DNA of 5,362 bases from an uncultured Prevotella sp. (lineage in GTDB: Bacteria; Bacteroidota; Bacteroidia; Bacteroidales; Bacteroidaceae), in contig ONQK01000083.1 in NCBI GenBank assembly GCA_900319895.1, forward strand, positions 1 through 5,362, given 5' to 3'. A program made the position numbers and the translations under genes. This document shows, in pieces, positions 1-5,362 of the stretch (the stretch's first letter is position 1; every line of letters begins with the position of its first letter). Under the pieces are notes generated by a model. That model searched no databases and was not told the DNA's origin. It saw nothing but the letters and a program-made list of their open reading frames with translations.

Positions 1-1694
1 TAAGACAGACGCATGGTGAAGTTGGCGTCGGAGTAGTGGGGCAAGTCTTCCTCCATCCGCACTTTGGCATCGCAAAGATAGCGCTCCTGGTCAGCAATTT
101 CTTCTGAGAGGGGCGCGATGATCTCTGCCAGACTGCGGTACACCTCGAACAGGTCTTTTCCAAATTTTATGCCGGGGTCTTTCAGGAAACTGCTGCTCTT
201 ATGGTTGATTTTCTTGCCTTTTTTCATCAAGGCAGACTTTTTGTACAGGAAATCGACATATTTTTGATAGTTTCCGCCGAATTTGGTGCGGATGTCCTTG
301 TAGAACGCGGGCAGATAGCGGGCATCCACTTGCTCGGCATAGTTTTTCAGCAATACCGTCAACACTTCCTTGTCCAGTGCCTCGTCCCATGTGTCGCTGT
401 TGTCTTTGAATTCGATGTAGTTTTTCTTTTCATTTCCCTCTACCAATCCTCTTTTTGAGAGGGTGACGGCAACCATGGCACGAGTGGTGAACTCACAGGT
501 GCGGCTGAAGGTCTCGCTCCAGTACATCAGTGTCCTGTAAGCATTGTATTGTTTCTTGTAAAGGCTCTCCAACCGTTCAAAATCCACCGTATGCCGCAAT
601 TTGTGGCTGTTTTCTTTCTGCCATTTCTCGATGCGGTGCTCAAATTCCCGTTTTTGTTCAATCAATTGGATGGAGTCGATGCATTTGTTCATGCCGATGG
701 AGTTCTTCCAGTAGTTTGCGCTGGAAGCGTATTTCGAGTCGTATTTGATGCGCACCGCCTCGCTGGCCCGCATGTGTTTGAGCATTACGGCTTGTTTGAC
801 GCCGCGCACCTGCGCCCTCGGCTCGTTCTCTGCATCGCGGCGTTGGCGGATGCCGAATGATGACAGGTAGCGCTCGGTGGTTCCAGGGTAGCCGATGGTC
901 ATCGCGAAGTCGCCGTCCTTGTATCCTTCCATTGAGATTGGTGCCCAATGTTCCGGACGATAAGGCACGTTGGCTTTTGAATAGTCCGCCGGCCCGTTGG
1001 TCTTGGGGTCTGCGTAGATGCGGAATACGGCGAAGTCGCAGGTCTGTCTGGGCCACATCCAATTGTCGGTGTCGCCGCCGAACTTGCCCATGGACTTAGG
1101 CACGGTAAACACTAGGCGCACGTCGTTGAATACCCGGTAGGTCGTGGCGTAGTACTTGTTCCCTTCGTAAAAAGGCTTGATTTCGATGCTCAAGGTTGGG
1201 TCTGAGGCTTTGACCTCGCGCGACATGGCATTCTCGAGCGAGTCGAGGAACGCATGTTTCTGCATGTTGCCCATCTCTTCAAACCCCTGCGACATGATGT
1301 CGTCCGTGATGTCTTTTTGTTCGATCATGAACGACACGAACATGTTTTCGTTGGGTAGCTCCTCGTCAAATGACTTGGCATAAAAACCGTTCAACATGTA
1401 GTCGTGCTCCACCGTTGAATGTGAGCGGATGGCCTCGAAGCCGCAGTGGTGGTTGGTGAAAACCAGTCCGTCGGCAGAGACGACAACGCCCGAGCAGAAT
1501 CCGGAGAAGTTGACTACTGCATTTTTCACGGCATGTTTACCGTAATAAAGGTCGTTGTAAGACAGCTTGAAGCCTTCAGCCTGCATCTGTTGGAAGATGG
1601 CGGGCGGCAGGTTGTACAAGGTCCACATTCCCTCGTCGGCTTTACTTGCCGAGAATGTCACAATGCTTAAAAGCAATACAAGTATTTTTTTCAT
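1..1694 (-). CDS. S46-family dipeptidyl-peptidase (DPP7/DPP11-like), N-terminal 564 residues, runs off left edge
   Basis: Exported serine exopeptidase that, in this family, removes dipeptides from the N-terminus of oligopeptides, usually in the periplasm. Reading starts at the ATG at 1694-1692. Residues 1-19 form a signal peptide (MKK, hydrophobic core, SKA), predicted to be cleaved before DEGMW, a typical S46 mature start. The chymotrypsin-like fold shows C67 and C84 (expected disulfide) and TNHHC at 80-84, with H83 as the probable catalytic His. GGDTDNWMWPR (206-216) leads to D220, the expected catalytic Asp. N211, W212 and N331 (in NYWKNSIGMN, 327-336) align with residues that bind the substrate N-terminus in known S46 structures. 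From about 280 the chain becomes charged and helical, matching the S46 helical domain. Family members have about 700-720 residues, so the catalytic Ser and the residue separating DPP7 from DPP11 specificity lie outside the window. The family's usual RHTGD reads RQTCD here (216-220). It is the last visible gene of the leftward operon, and no Shine-Dalgarno is seen. Family call is very secure; subtype is undetermined. Confidence 0.95.
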   Translation of the reverse strand, partial: MKKILVLLLSIVTFSASKADEGMWTLYNLPPAIFQQMQAEGFKLSYNDLYYGKHAVKNAVVNFSGFCSGVVVSADGLVFTNHHCGFEAIRSHSTVEHDYMLNGFYAKSFDEELPNENMFVSFMIEQKDITDDIMSQGFEEMGNMQKHAFLDSLENAMSREVKASDPTLSIEIKPFYEGNKYYATTYRVFNDVRLVFTVPKSMGKFGGDTDNWMWPRQTCDFAVFRIYADPKTNGPADYSKANVPYRPEHWAPISMEGYKDGDFAMTIGYPGTTERYLSSFGIRQRRDAENEPRAQVRGVKQAVMLKHMRASEAVRIKYDSKYASSANYWKNSIGMNKCIDSIQLIEQKREFEHRIEKWQKENSHKLRHTVDFERLESLYKKQYNAYRTLMYWSETFSRTCEFTTRAMVAVTLSKRGLVEGNEKKNYIEFKDNSDTWDEALDKEVLTVLLKNYAEQVDARYLPAFYKDIRTKFGGNYQKYVDFLYKKSALMKKGKKINHKSSSFLKDPGIKFGKDLFEVYRSLAEIIAPLSEEIADQERYLCDAKVRMEEDLPHYSDANFTMRLS

Positions 1695-1728
1695 ACGCTA
1701 AATTGATTATGATTATAAATATGTCTTG

Positions 1729-3207
1729 TCAAAGATGAAGTCGTTTTTTCAAGCCGGGAAGGTCGCGCTGAAGAATCGTCCACGCAAACAGCATGATGAG
1801 CGATGTGTTGACCGTCAGGGCTGCCCAGACGGGGAGCAGGTCGTTGGAAAGGCTCATTATCGTGAACATGACAACGGTTACGGCGACGTAAAACGCCATT
1901 GACTTGAGTGGGTAGGCGATGGGATAGTATTTTTGGCTGACGAAATAGGATGCGGCCATGGAAACGGCATAGGCGGCAAAACCTGCCCACGCGCATGCCA
2001 TGTAGCTGAAATGGGGGATCAACAATATGTCTGTGGTCACAAGTACCACCGCGCCCAGGCCTGAGAACCAAGCTCCCCAGATTGTGCGGTTGGTCAGTTT
2101 ATACCAAAACGAGAGGTTGAAAAAGATGCCGAACATGATTTCCGCTGCCATTACGATGGGCACCACGCGTAAACCTTCCCAATAGCTGCGTCCGACCAGA
2201 TGGCGCAGAATGTCCATGTAGCCGATGACGACGAGGAATGCCAACAGGGTGAAGATGAGGTAGTATTTCATGGCCACGGCGTAGGTTTGCTTGTTGTCTT
2301 GGTCTTGTGACTTGCCAAACACGAAGGGCTCGTAGGCATAGCGGAAGGCCTGTGTAATCATGACCATGACCATCGCGATTTTGATGCACGCGCCGTAGAT
2401 GCCGAGTTGGGCATTGGCCTGTTCAATGTTGCCGTTGTAGAAATAAGGGAAAAGGATTTGTGAGGCGGCCTGGTTGAATTGTCCTGCCAGTCCCATGACC
2501 AATAGCGGCAGCGTGTATTTGAGCATGCGTCGAGATGTGGCAGCGTCAAACCCCAAGCGGATGCCGCTTAATTCTTTCCAAAGCATCAAAAGCGTCACGA
2601 GGCTGCAAATCATGTTGATGTAGAACACCCAAACGACGTCGAGCGTGAAGTGCTCGTCATAGATATGCAGCGGGTTGAGGCGCAGGGTTGGGAAAACGAC
2701 CAGGTAGAGCAGGTTGAAGATGATGTTCAGCGAGATGTTGAAGATTTTCAGTGATGCGAACTTGACGGGTTTATGGACATGGCGCAAGTAGGCAAAAGGC
2801 AACGCCATGAAGGCGTCGATGGCTACCGTGACGAACATCACCCAGACGTATTCCGGGTGGTCCTCATAGCCCATCGCGGCTGAAATGGGGTGTAGGAAGA
2901 GTGAAATGGCGACGGCAAAGGCGACAGAGGTCATCAACACCATGCGCAATGCCGTTGAATAGACTTTTTCTGGCTGCTCGCCCTCTTTGTTCATGAAGCG
3001 GAAGAAGGTGGTCTCCATGCCGTAGGTGAGCAGGATGATCAGCAGCGAGACATAGGCGTAGATGTTGGTGATGATGCCGTATTGGCCTCCCATGGCGTTG
3101 AATTTCTGCGTCTGAATCGGCACCAGCCAATAATTGATGAACCGGGCGAGGATGCTGCTCAGCCCGTAGATTGCCGTGTCTTTGACCAATGATTTTAAAC
3201 TTGCCAT
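1729..3207 (-). CDS. MOP-superfamily polysaccharide/lipid-linked oligosaccharide flippase (Wzx-like)
   Basis: Inner-membrane protein of 492 residues, resembling the polysaccharide transport (PST/Wzx) branch of the MOP superfamily, which moves lipid-linked sugars across the membrane. About 14 hydrophobic helices can be traced, near 12-30, 43-63, 88-108, 119-141, 154-173, 190-210, 229-250, 267-290, 313-332, 346-367, 379-397, 402-423, 435-453 and 459-479. This is the usual count and length for the family. The N-terminus (LKSLVKDTAIYGLSSILARF) is the typical amphipathic start of Bacteroidota flippases, and a basic tail (LKKRLHL) ends the protein. The ATG lies 13 bases after the upstream spmAB stop, with a weak AAAGAG ribosome-binding sequence, so the two are probably cotranscribed and perhaps translationally coupled. 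No glycosyltransferase or polymerase gene is visible nearby, so the substrate cannot be inferred. A MurJ-like lipid II flippase or another MOP subfamily is possible but fits less well. Fold call is strong; substrate is unknown. Confidence 0.87.
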   Translation of the reverse strand: MASLKSLVKDTAIYGLSSILARFINYWLVPIQTQKFNAMGGQYGIITNIYAYVSLLIILLTYGMETTFFRFMNKEGEQPEKVYSTALRMVLMTSVAFAVAISLFLHPISAAMGYEDHPEYVWVMFVTVAIDAFMALPFAYLRHVHKPVKFASLKIFNISLNIIFNLLYLVVFPTLRLNPLHIYDEHFTLDVVWVFYINMICSLVTLLMLWKELSGIRLGFDAATSRRMLKYTLPLLVMGLAGQFNQAASQILFPYFYNGNIEQANAQLGIYGACIKIAMVMVMITQAFRYAYEPFVFGKSQDQDNKQTYAVAMKYYLIFTLLAFLVVIGYMDILRHLVGRSYWEGLRVVPIVMAAEIMFGIFFNLSFWYKLTNRTIWGAWFSGLGAVVLVTTDILLIPHFSYMACAWAGFAAYAVSMAASYFVSQKYYPIAYPLKSMAFYVAVTVVMFTIMSLSNDLLPVWAALTVNTSLIMLFAWTILQRDLPGLKKRLHL

Positions 3208-3220
3208 AACTTAACTCTTT

Positions 3221-4453
3221 TTATCCGAAGAAAAAATAAGCGATGAAAATGGCCGAGACGATGCCTGACAAGTCTGCCAACAGCCCGCAGGCAACGGCGT
3301 GACGGGAATAGCGGATGCCAACACTGCCGAAATACACTGCCAGGATGTAAAAAGTGGTGTCCGTGGAGCCTTGGAAAATGCAGCTGAGCCTGCCCACGAA
3401 GCTGTCTGCGCCATAGGTCGTCATGGCATCGACCATCATCCCGCGCGCGCCGGAGCCGGAAAGGGGCTTCATCAACGCTGTTGGCAAGGCTTCTACAAAG
3501 TTGGCATTGACGCCCAACTGCTCTACAATCCATTTGAGGGCGCCAATGATGGCATCCATCGCCCCGGAGGCGCGGAATACGCCAATGGCCACGAGTATTG
3601 CGACCAAATAGGGGATGATGCGCACGGCGGTCTGAAACCCCTCTTTCGCACCTTCGATAAAGCTGTCGTATACGTTGACTTTATGCCGTATGCCTGCCAG
3701 AATGAAGCTGACGATGATGGTCATGAGCAGGATATTGGCGGTGGAGGCGCTCACGACGTTCATTTGCTCTTTGTCCATTTGGGTGAATCCCCAGACTATC
3801 GCCGAGACCAGCAGGCACATGCCGCCGAGTGTCAATAGCAGTGTGCGGTTGAACAGATTGATCCTTTGGAAAAGTGAGGTGATGACGACACCCGCTAATG
3901 TGGAACAGAAGGTGGCCAAAAGTATGGGAATGAAAATGTCGGTGGGTTGGGCGGCGCCCATCTGCGCCCGGTAGGTCAGAATTGAGACGGGAATCAGTGT
4001 CAGACCGCTGGTGTTGAGCACCAGGAACATGATCATGGGGTTGGACGCCGTGTCGGGACGTTTGTTCAGTGTCTGCAACTGCTCCATCGCCTTTAGGCCG
4101 AGTGGTGTGGCTGCGTTGTCGAGTCCCAGCATGTTGGCAGCGATATTCATGAAGATGCTGCCTGAGACGGGATGCCCTTTGGGAATCTCCGGGAAAAGTC
4201 GGGTGAATACGGGGGAGAGCATCTTTGCCAAAGCATTCACCACACCGCCTTTTTCGCCAATTTTCATCACGCCTAGCCAAAGCGACAGCACGCCCGTGAG
4301 CCCGATTGAAATCTCAAAAGCCATTTTAGCCGAATCGAAGGTACTTTCCATCATGGCTGGGAAGACGGACAGGTCGCCTCCGAAGGCAAGCCGTATGAGT
4401 CCCACTACGAAGGCTATCAGAAAAAATGCAATCCAAATATAGTTTAAGACCAT
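3221..4453 (-). CDS. spmAB: Fused SpmA-SpmB spore-maturation-type membrane protein (nucleoside recognition/Gate domains)
   Basis: Membrane protein of 410 residues joining two proteins that are separate in Bacillus. Residues 1 to about 200 match SpmA: WLGVMKIGEKGG (59-70), the NIAANMLGLDNAATPLGLKA stretch (103-122) and NTSGLTLIP (147-155). Residues about 240-410 match SpmB: YDSFIEGAKEGF (262-273), IPYLVAILVAIGVFRASGA (280-298), MKPLSGSGARGMM (328-340) and QGSTDTTFYILAVYFGSVGI (361-380). Each half carries a Gate (nucleoside recognition) domain. A hydrophobic segment around 204-222 and a short polar linker join them. In Bacillus, SpmA and SpmB are needed for spore core dehydration. This organism is not expected to sporulate, so the role here must differ and the transported substrate is unknown. 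The ATG at 4453 gives an N-terminus that aligns with the start of Bacillus SpmA. No clear Shine-Dalgarno precedes it, as is common in Bacteroidota. It is the first gene of the leftward operon, behind a TATCTTTG promoter element at 4538-4545. Confidence 0.93.
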   Translation of the reverse strand: MVLNYIWIAFFLIAFVVGLIRLAFGGDLSVFPAMMESTFDSAKMAFEISIGLTGVLSLWLGVMKIGEKGGVVNALAKMLSPVFTRLFPEIPKGHPVSGSIFMNIAANMLGLDNAATPLGLKAMEQLQTLNKRPDTASNPMIMFLVLNTSGLTLIPVSILTYRAQMGAAQPTDIFIPILLATFCSTLAGVVITSLFQRINLFNRTLLLTLGGMCLLVSAIVWGFTQMDKEQMNVVSASTANILLMTIIVSFILAGIRHKVNVYDSFIEGAKEGFQTAVRIIPYLVAILVAIGVFRASGAMDAIIGALKWIVEQLGVNANFVEALPTALMKPLSGSGARGMMVDAMTTYGADSFVGRLSCIFQGSTDTTFYILAVYFGSVGIRYSRHAVACGLLADLSGIVSAIFIAYFFFG

Positions 4454-4473
4454 AGAAGATCAAGACAGATTTA

Positions 4474-4489
4474 TTGGCACATGTGGCAA
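4474..4489. repeat. Near-perfect 16-base palindrome in the spmAB leader
   Basis: TTGGCACATGTGGCAA is symmetric except for one G/G position in each half, around the perfect core CACATGTG. It lies 20 bases upstream of the spmAB ATG and starts 25 bases from the start of the other leader palindrome at 4499-4514. Function is unknown; operator or RNA structure are both possible. Confidence 0.45.
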
Positions 4490-4498
4490 CGATGTCTT

Positions 4499-4514
4499 TC
4501 AACGGAGCCGTTGA
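4499..4514. repeat. Perfect 16-base palindrome in the spmAB leader
   Basis: TCAACGG-AG-CCGTTGA has two perfectly complementary 7-base arms around a 2-base centre. If transcription starts near 4532 it lies in the 5' leader of spmAB, about 45 bases upstream of the ATG. It could be a binding site for a dimeric regulator or a small RNA hairpin. No U-tract follows in the direction of transcription, so it is not a simple intrinsic terminator. Confidence 0.55.
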
Positions 4515-4537
4515 CCTATTTTAATAATAACGCCCTG

Positions 4538-4545
4538 CAAAGATA
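4538..4545 (-). promoter_or_regulatory. Bacteroidota-type -7 element of the spmAB-flippase-peptidase operon
   Basis: On the minus strand this reads TATCTTTG followed by CA, a full match to the Bacteroidota -7 consensus TAnnTTTG. It would start transcription near 4531-4534 and give a leader of about 80 bases before the spmAB ATG. No good -33 TTTG/TTG lies at the usual 19-21 base distance, so the upstream half is weak or the promoter depends on an activator. It is the only such match close upstream of the leftward genes. Confidence 0.6.
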
Positions 4546-4550
4546 GATAT

Positions 4551-4564
4551 TTTTATGGATAAAA
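4551..4564. repeat. AT-rich inverted repeat just upstream of the spmAB -7 element
   Basis: TTTTAT-GG-ATAAAA has perfect 6-base arms around GG. It occupies the spacer between the -7 element at 4538-4545 and the expected -33 position. It could be a regulator site, but in such AT-rich sequence chance is a fair explanation. Confidence 0.3.
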
Positions 4565-4681
4565 CCTTTTTTTAATCCGGATATTTCACCAAATTTGCCA
4601 CAAAAGCGCTGATGGAATGGGGAAAAGTGGCCTTGGCATCGAAAAATTGGAACAATTATGTCGTTTTTGCCCAAAAAAGTG

Positions 4682-4689
4682 TAATTTTG
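4682..4689 (+). promoter_or_regulatory. Bacteroidota-type -7 element of argS
   Basis: TAATTTTG followed by C is a full match to the TAnnTTTG consensus. A TATG at 4657-4660, one base off the TTTG -33 consensus, sits 21 bases upstream, within the usual spacing. Transcription would start near 4694-4697, leaving a leader of under 20 bases before the argS ATG. That leaves no room for a T-box or other leader control. Confidence 0.6.
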
Positions 4690-4712
4690 CAGTCTAAAAT
4701 CATTAGAAAATC

Positions 4713-5362
4713 ATGAATATTGAAGCAAGAATCTGCACTGCAGTCATAGCTGCAATCAGTCAGTTATATGGTCAAGAGGTGCCTGAAAAGATGGTACAAC
4801 TGCAAAAAACAAAGCGTGAGTTCGAGGGAAACCTCACCTTGGTGGTATTCCCCTTCCTCAAGATGTCTAAGAAAAAGCCTGAGGAAACGGCGCAAGACAT
4901 CGGCGAGTTTTTGCAGGTCAACTGCACAGCAGTGGCTGGCTTCAATGTGGTGAAGGGTTTTCTCAACCTTGTTATTGCACAACAGGAATGGATGGAACTT
5001 CTTGATGATATTGATGCCGCCGACAATTTCGGATATAAAGCAGTTGACGAGGATGCTCCTCTTTGCATGATCGAATATTCCTCGCCCAACACCAACAAAC
5101 CGCTGCACCTCGGCCACGTTAGAAACAATCTGCTCGGTTGGTCGCTGGCGAAAATTATGGAGGCCAACGGCTGGAAAGTAGTAAAAACGAACATCGTCAA
5201 CGACCGCGGCATCCACATCTGTAAGTCGATGCTTGCGTGGCAGAAATGGGGCAACGGCGAAACGCCCGAATCGAGTGGAAAGAAAGGCGACCACCTCATC
5301 GGCGACTACTATGTGCTCTTCGACAAGCACTATCGCGAGGAAATCAAGCAACTCGTGGCCGA
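4713..5362 (+). CDS. argS: Arginyl-tRNA synthetase, N-terminal 216 residues, runs off right edge
   Basis: Cytoplasmic class I aminoacyl-tRNA synthetase that charges tRNA-Arg with arginine using ATP. Residues 1 to about 90 form the ArgRS-specific N-terminal domain that contacts the tRNA D-loop; TKREFEGNLTLVVFPFLK (33-50) is characteristic of it. The Rossmann catalytic domain opens at about residue 115, with EYSSPNTNKPLHLGHVRNN (121-139) holding the HIGH-class ATP-binding motif as HLGH (132-135). The NDRGIHICKSMLAW stretch (163-176) is strongly conserved in ArgRS. Full-length enzymes in this phylum have close to 600 residues, so about a third is present and the KMSK-region and anticodon-binding domain lie beyond the window. 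The ATG at 4713 is the first after an in-frame TAG at 4704-4706, which fixes the start. No Shine-Dalgarno is seen. It is transcribed divergently from spmAB, probably from the TAATTTTG element at 4682-4689. Confidence 0.97.
   Translation, partial: MNIEARICTAVIAAISQLYGQEVPEKMVQLQKTKREFEGNLTLVVFPFLKMSKKKPEETAQDIGEFLQVNCTAVAGFNVVKGFLNLVIAQQEWMELLDDIDAADNFGYKAVDEDAPLCMIEYSSPNTNKPLHLGHVRNNLLGWSLAKIMEANGWKVVKTNIVNDRGIHICKSMLAWQKWGNGETPESSGKKGDHLIGDYYVLFDKHYREEIKQLVA

Larger units (their letters stand above)
4454..4712. other. Divergent intergenic promoter region between spmAB and argS
   Basis: These 259 bases contain no credible gene. They hold the two outward-facing -7 elements, the inverted repeats listed separately, an ATCCGGAT palindrome at 4575-4582, and an 8-base inverted pair, TGTGGCAA at 4482-4489 and TTGCCACA at 4595-4602. 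The centre (about 4543-4596) is clearly more AT-rich than the flanking genes. No riboswitch or T-box signature was recognised. Confidence 0.7.

Noticed and set aside
1705..1716. Tandem GATTAT hexamer duplicated in the gap between flippase and peptidase
   Set aside because: Two copies of an AT-rich hexamer in a 34-base gap are well within chance, and they match no known element.
1730..1737. Possible internal promoter (minus-strand CATCTTTG) just upstream of the S46 peptidase
   Set aside because: It misses the consensus T of TAnnTTTG, has no -33 partner at the right distance, and encodes the last codons and stop of the flippase.
1691..2071. 126-residue minus-strand open frame across the flippase end and the gap before the peptidase
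   Set aside because: It is an alternate frame of the flippase 3' end with no start context and a composition unlike a real protein; the flippase frame continues cleanly to its own stop at 1729.
3681..4280. 199-residue minus-strand open frame inside spmAB, and a 179-residue plus-strand frame at 3299-3838
   Set aside because: Both overlap the strongly conserved SpmAB coding frame and have low-complexity, Arg/His-rich or unstructured compositions typical of out-of-frame translation.
4597..4633. GCCAC...GTGGC inverted repeat as a terminator in the divergent region
   Set aside because: The arms are only 5 bases with a loop of more than 25 bases and no adjacent U-tract, and neither flanking gene ends here, so no terminator is expected.
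4764..5351. 195-residue open frame on the minus strand opposite argS
   Set aside because: It lies fully antisense to a textbook ArgRS sequence with intact motifs, shows no recognisable domain, and reads as a shadow of the codon bias of argS.

Overview
This window looks like ordinary chromosome from a member of the Bacteroidota, most likely order Bacteroidales and possibly a Prevotellaceae or Bacteroides relative. The evidence is a secreted S46-family dipeptidyl-peptidase, a single-chain SpmA-SpmB fusion, an ArgRS of the Bacteroidales type, and promoter-like TAnnTTTG elements in place of classical -10 boxes. Shine-Dalgarno sequences are weak or absent before every start. No mobile element, RNA gene, CRISPR array or integration scar is visible. 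The species assignment is an inference.

Layout: positions 1-4453 hold three minus-strand genes, read right to left. They are a fused SpmA/SpmB nucleoside-recognition membrane protein (4453-3221), a 14-helix MOP/Wzx-like polysaccharide flippase (3207-1729), and the first 564 residues of an S46 peptidase whose C-terminus, including the catalytic Ser region, lies beyond the left edge (1694-1). The gaps are 13 and 34 bases and neither contains a convincing terminator, so the three genes are probably one transcript. The 259-base region 4454-4712 is a divergent promoter region. It carries a TATCTTTG-type element facing left, a TAATTTTG-type element facing right, and several short inverted repeats. 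From 4713 to the right edge is the 5' part of argS on the plus strand.

How the genes may work together: argS is housekeeping and probably linked only by the shared intergenic region. The leftward trio consists entirely of envelope proteins: two inner-membrane proteins with transporter-like folds and one exported peptidase. A shared role in envelope or peptide metabolism is plausible but not shown by the sequence. No new multi-gene system is evident. The points most worth a second look are the non-canonical residues beside the catalytic Asp of the S46 peptidase, the paired 16-base palindromes in the spmAB leader, and the orphan flippase between an SpmAB fusion and a peptidase.
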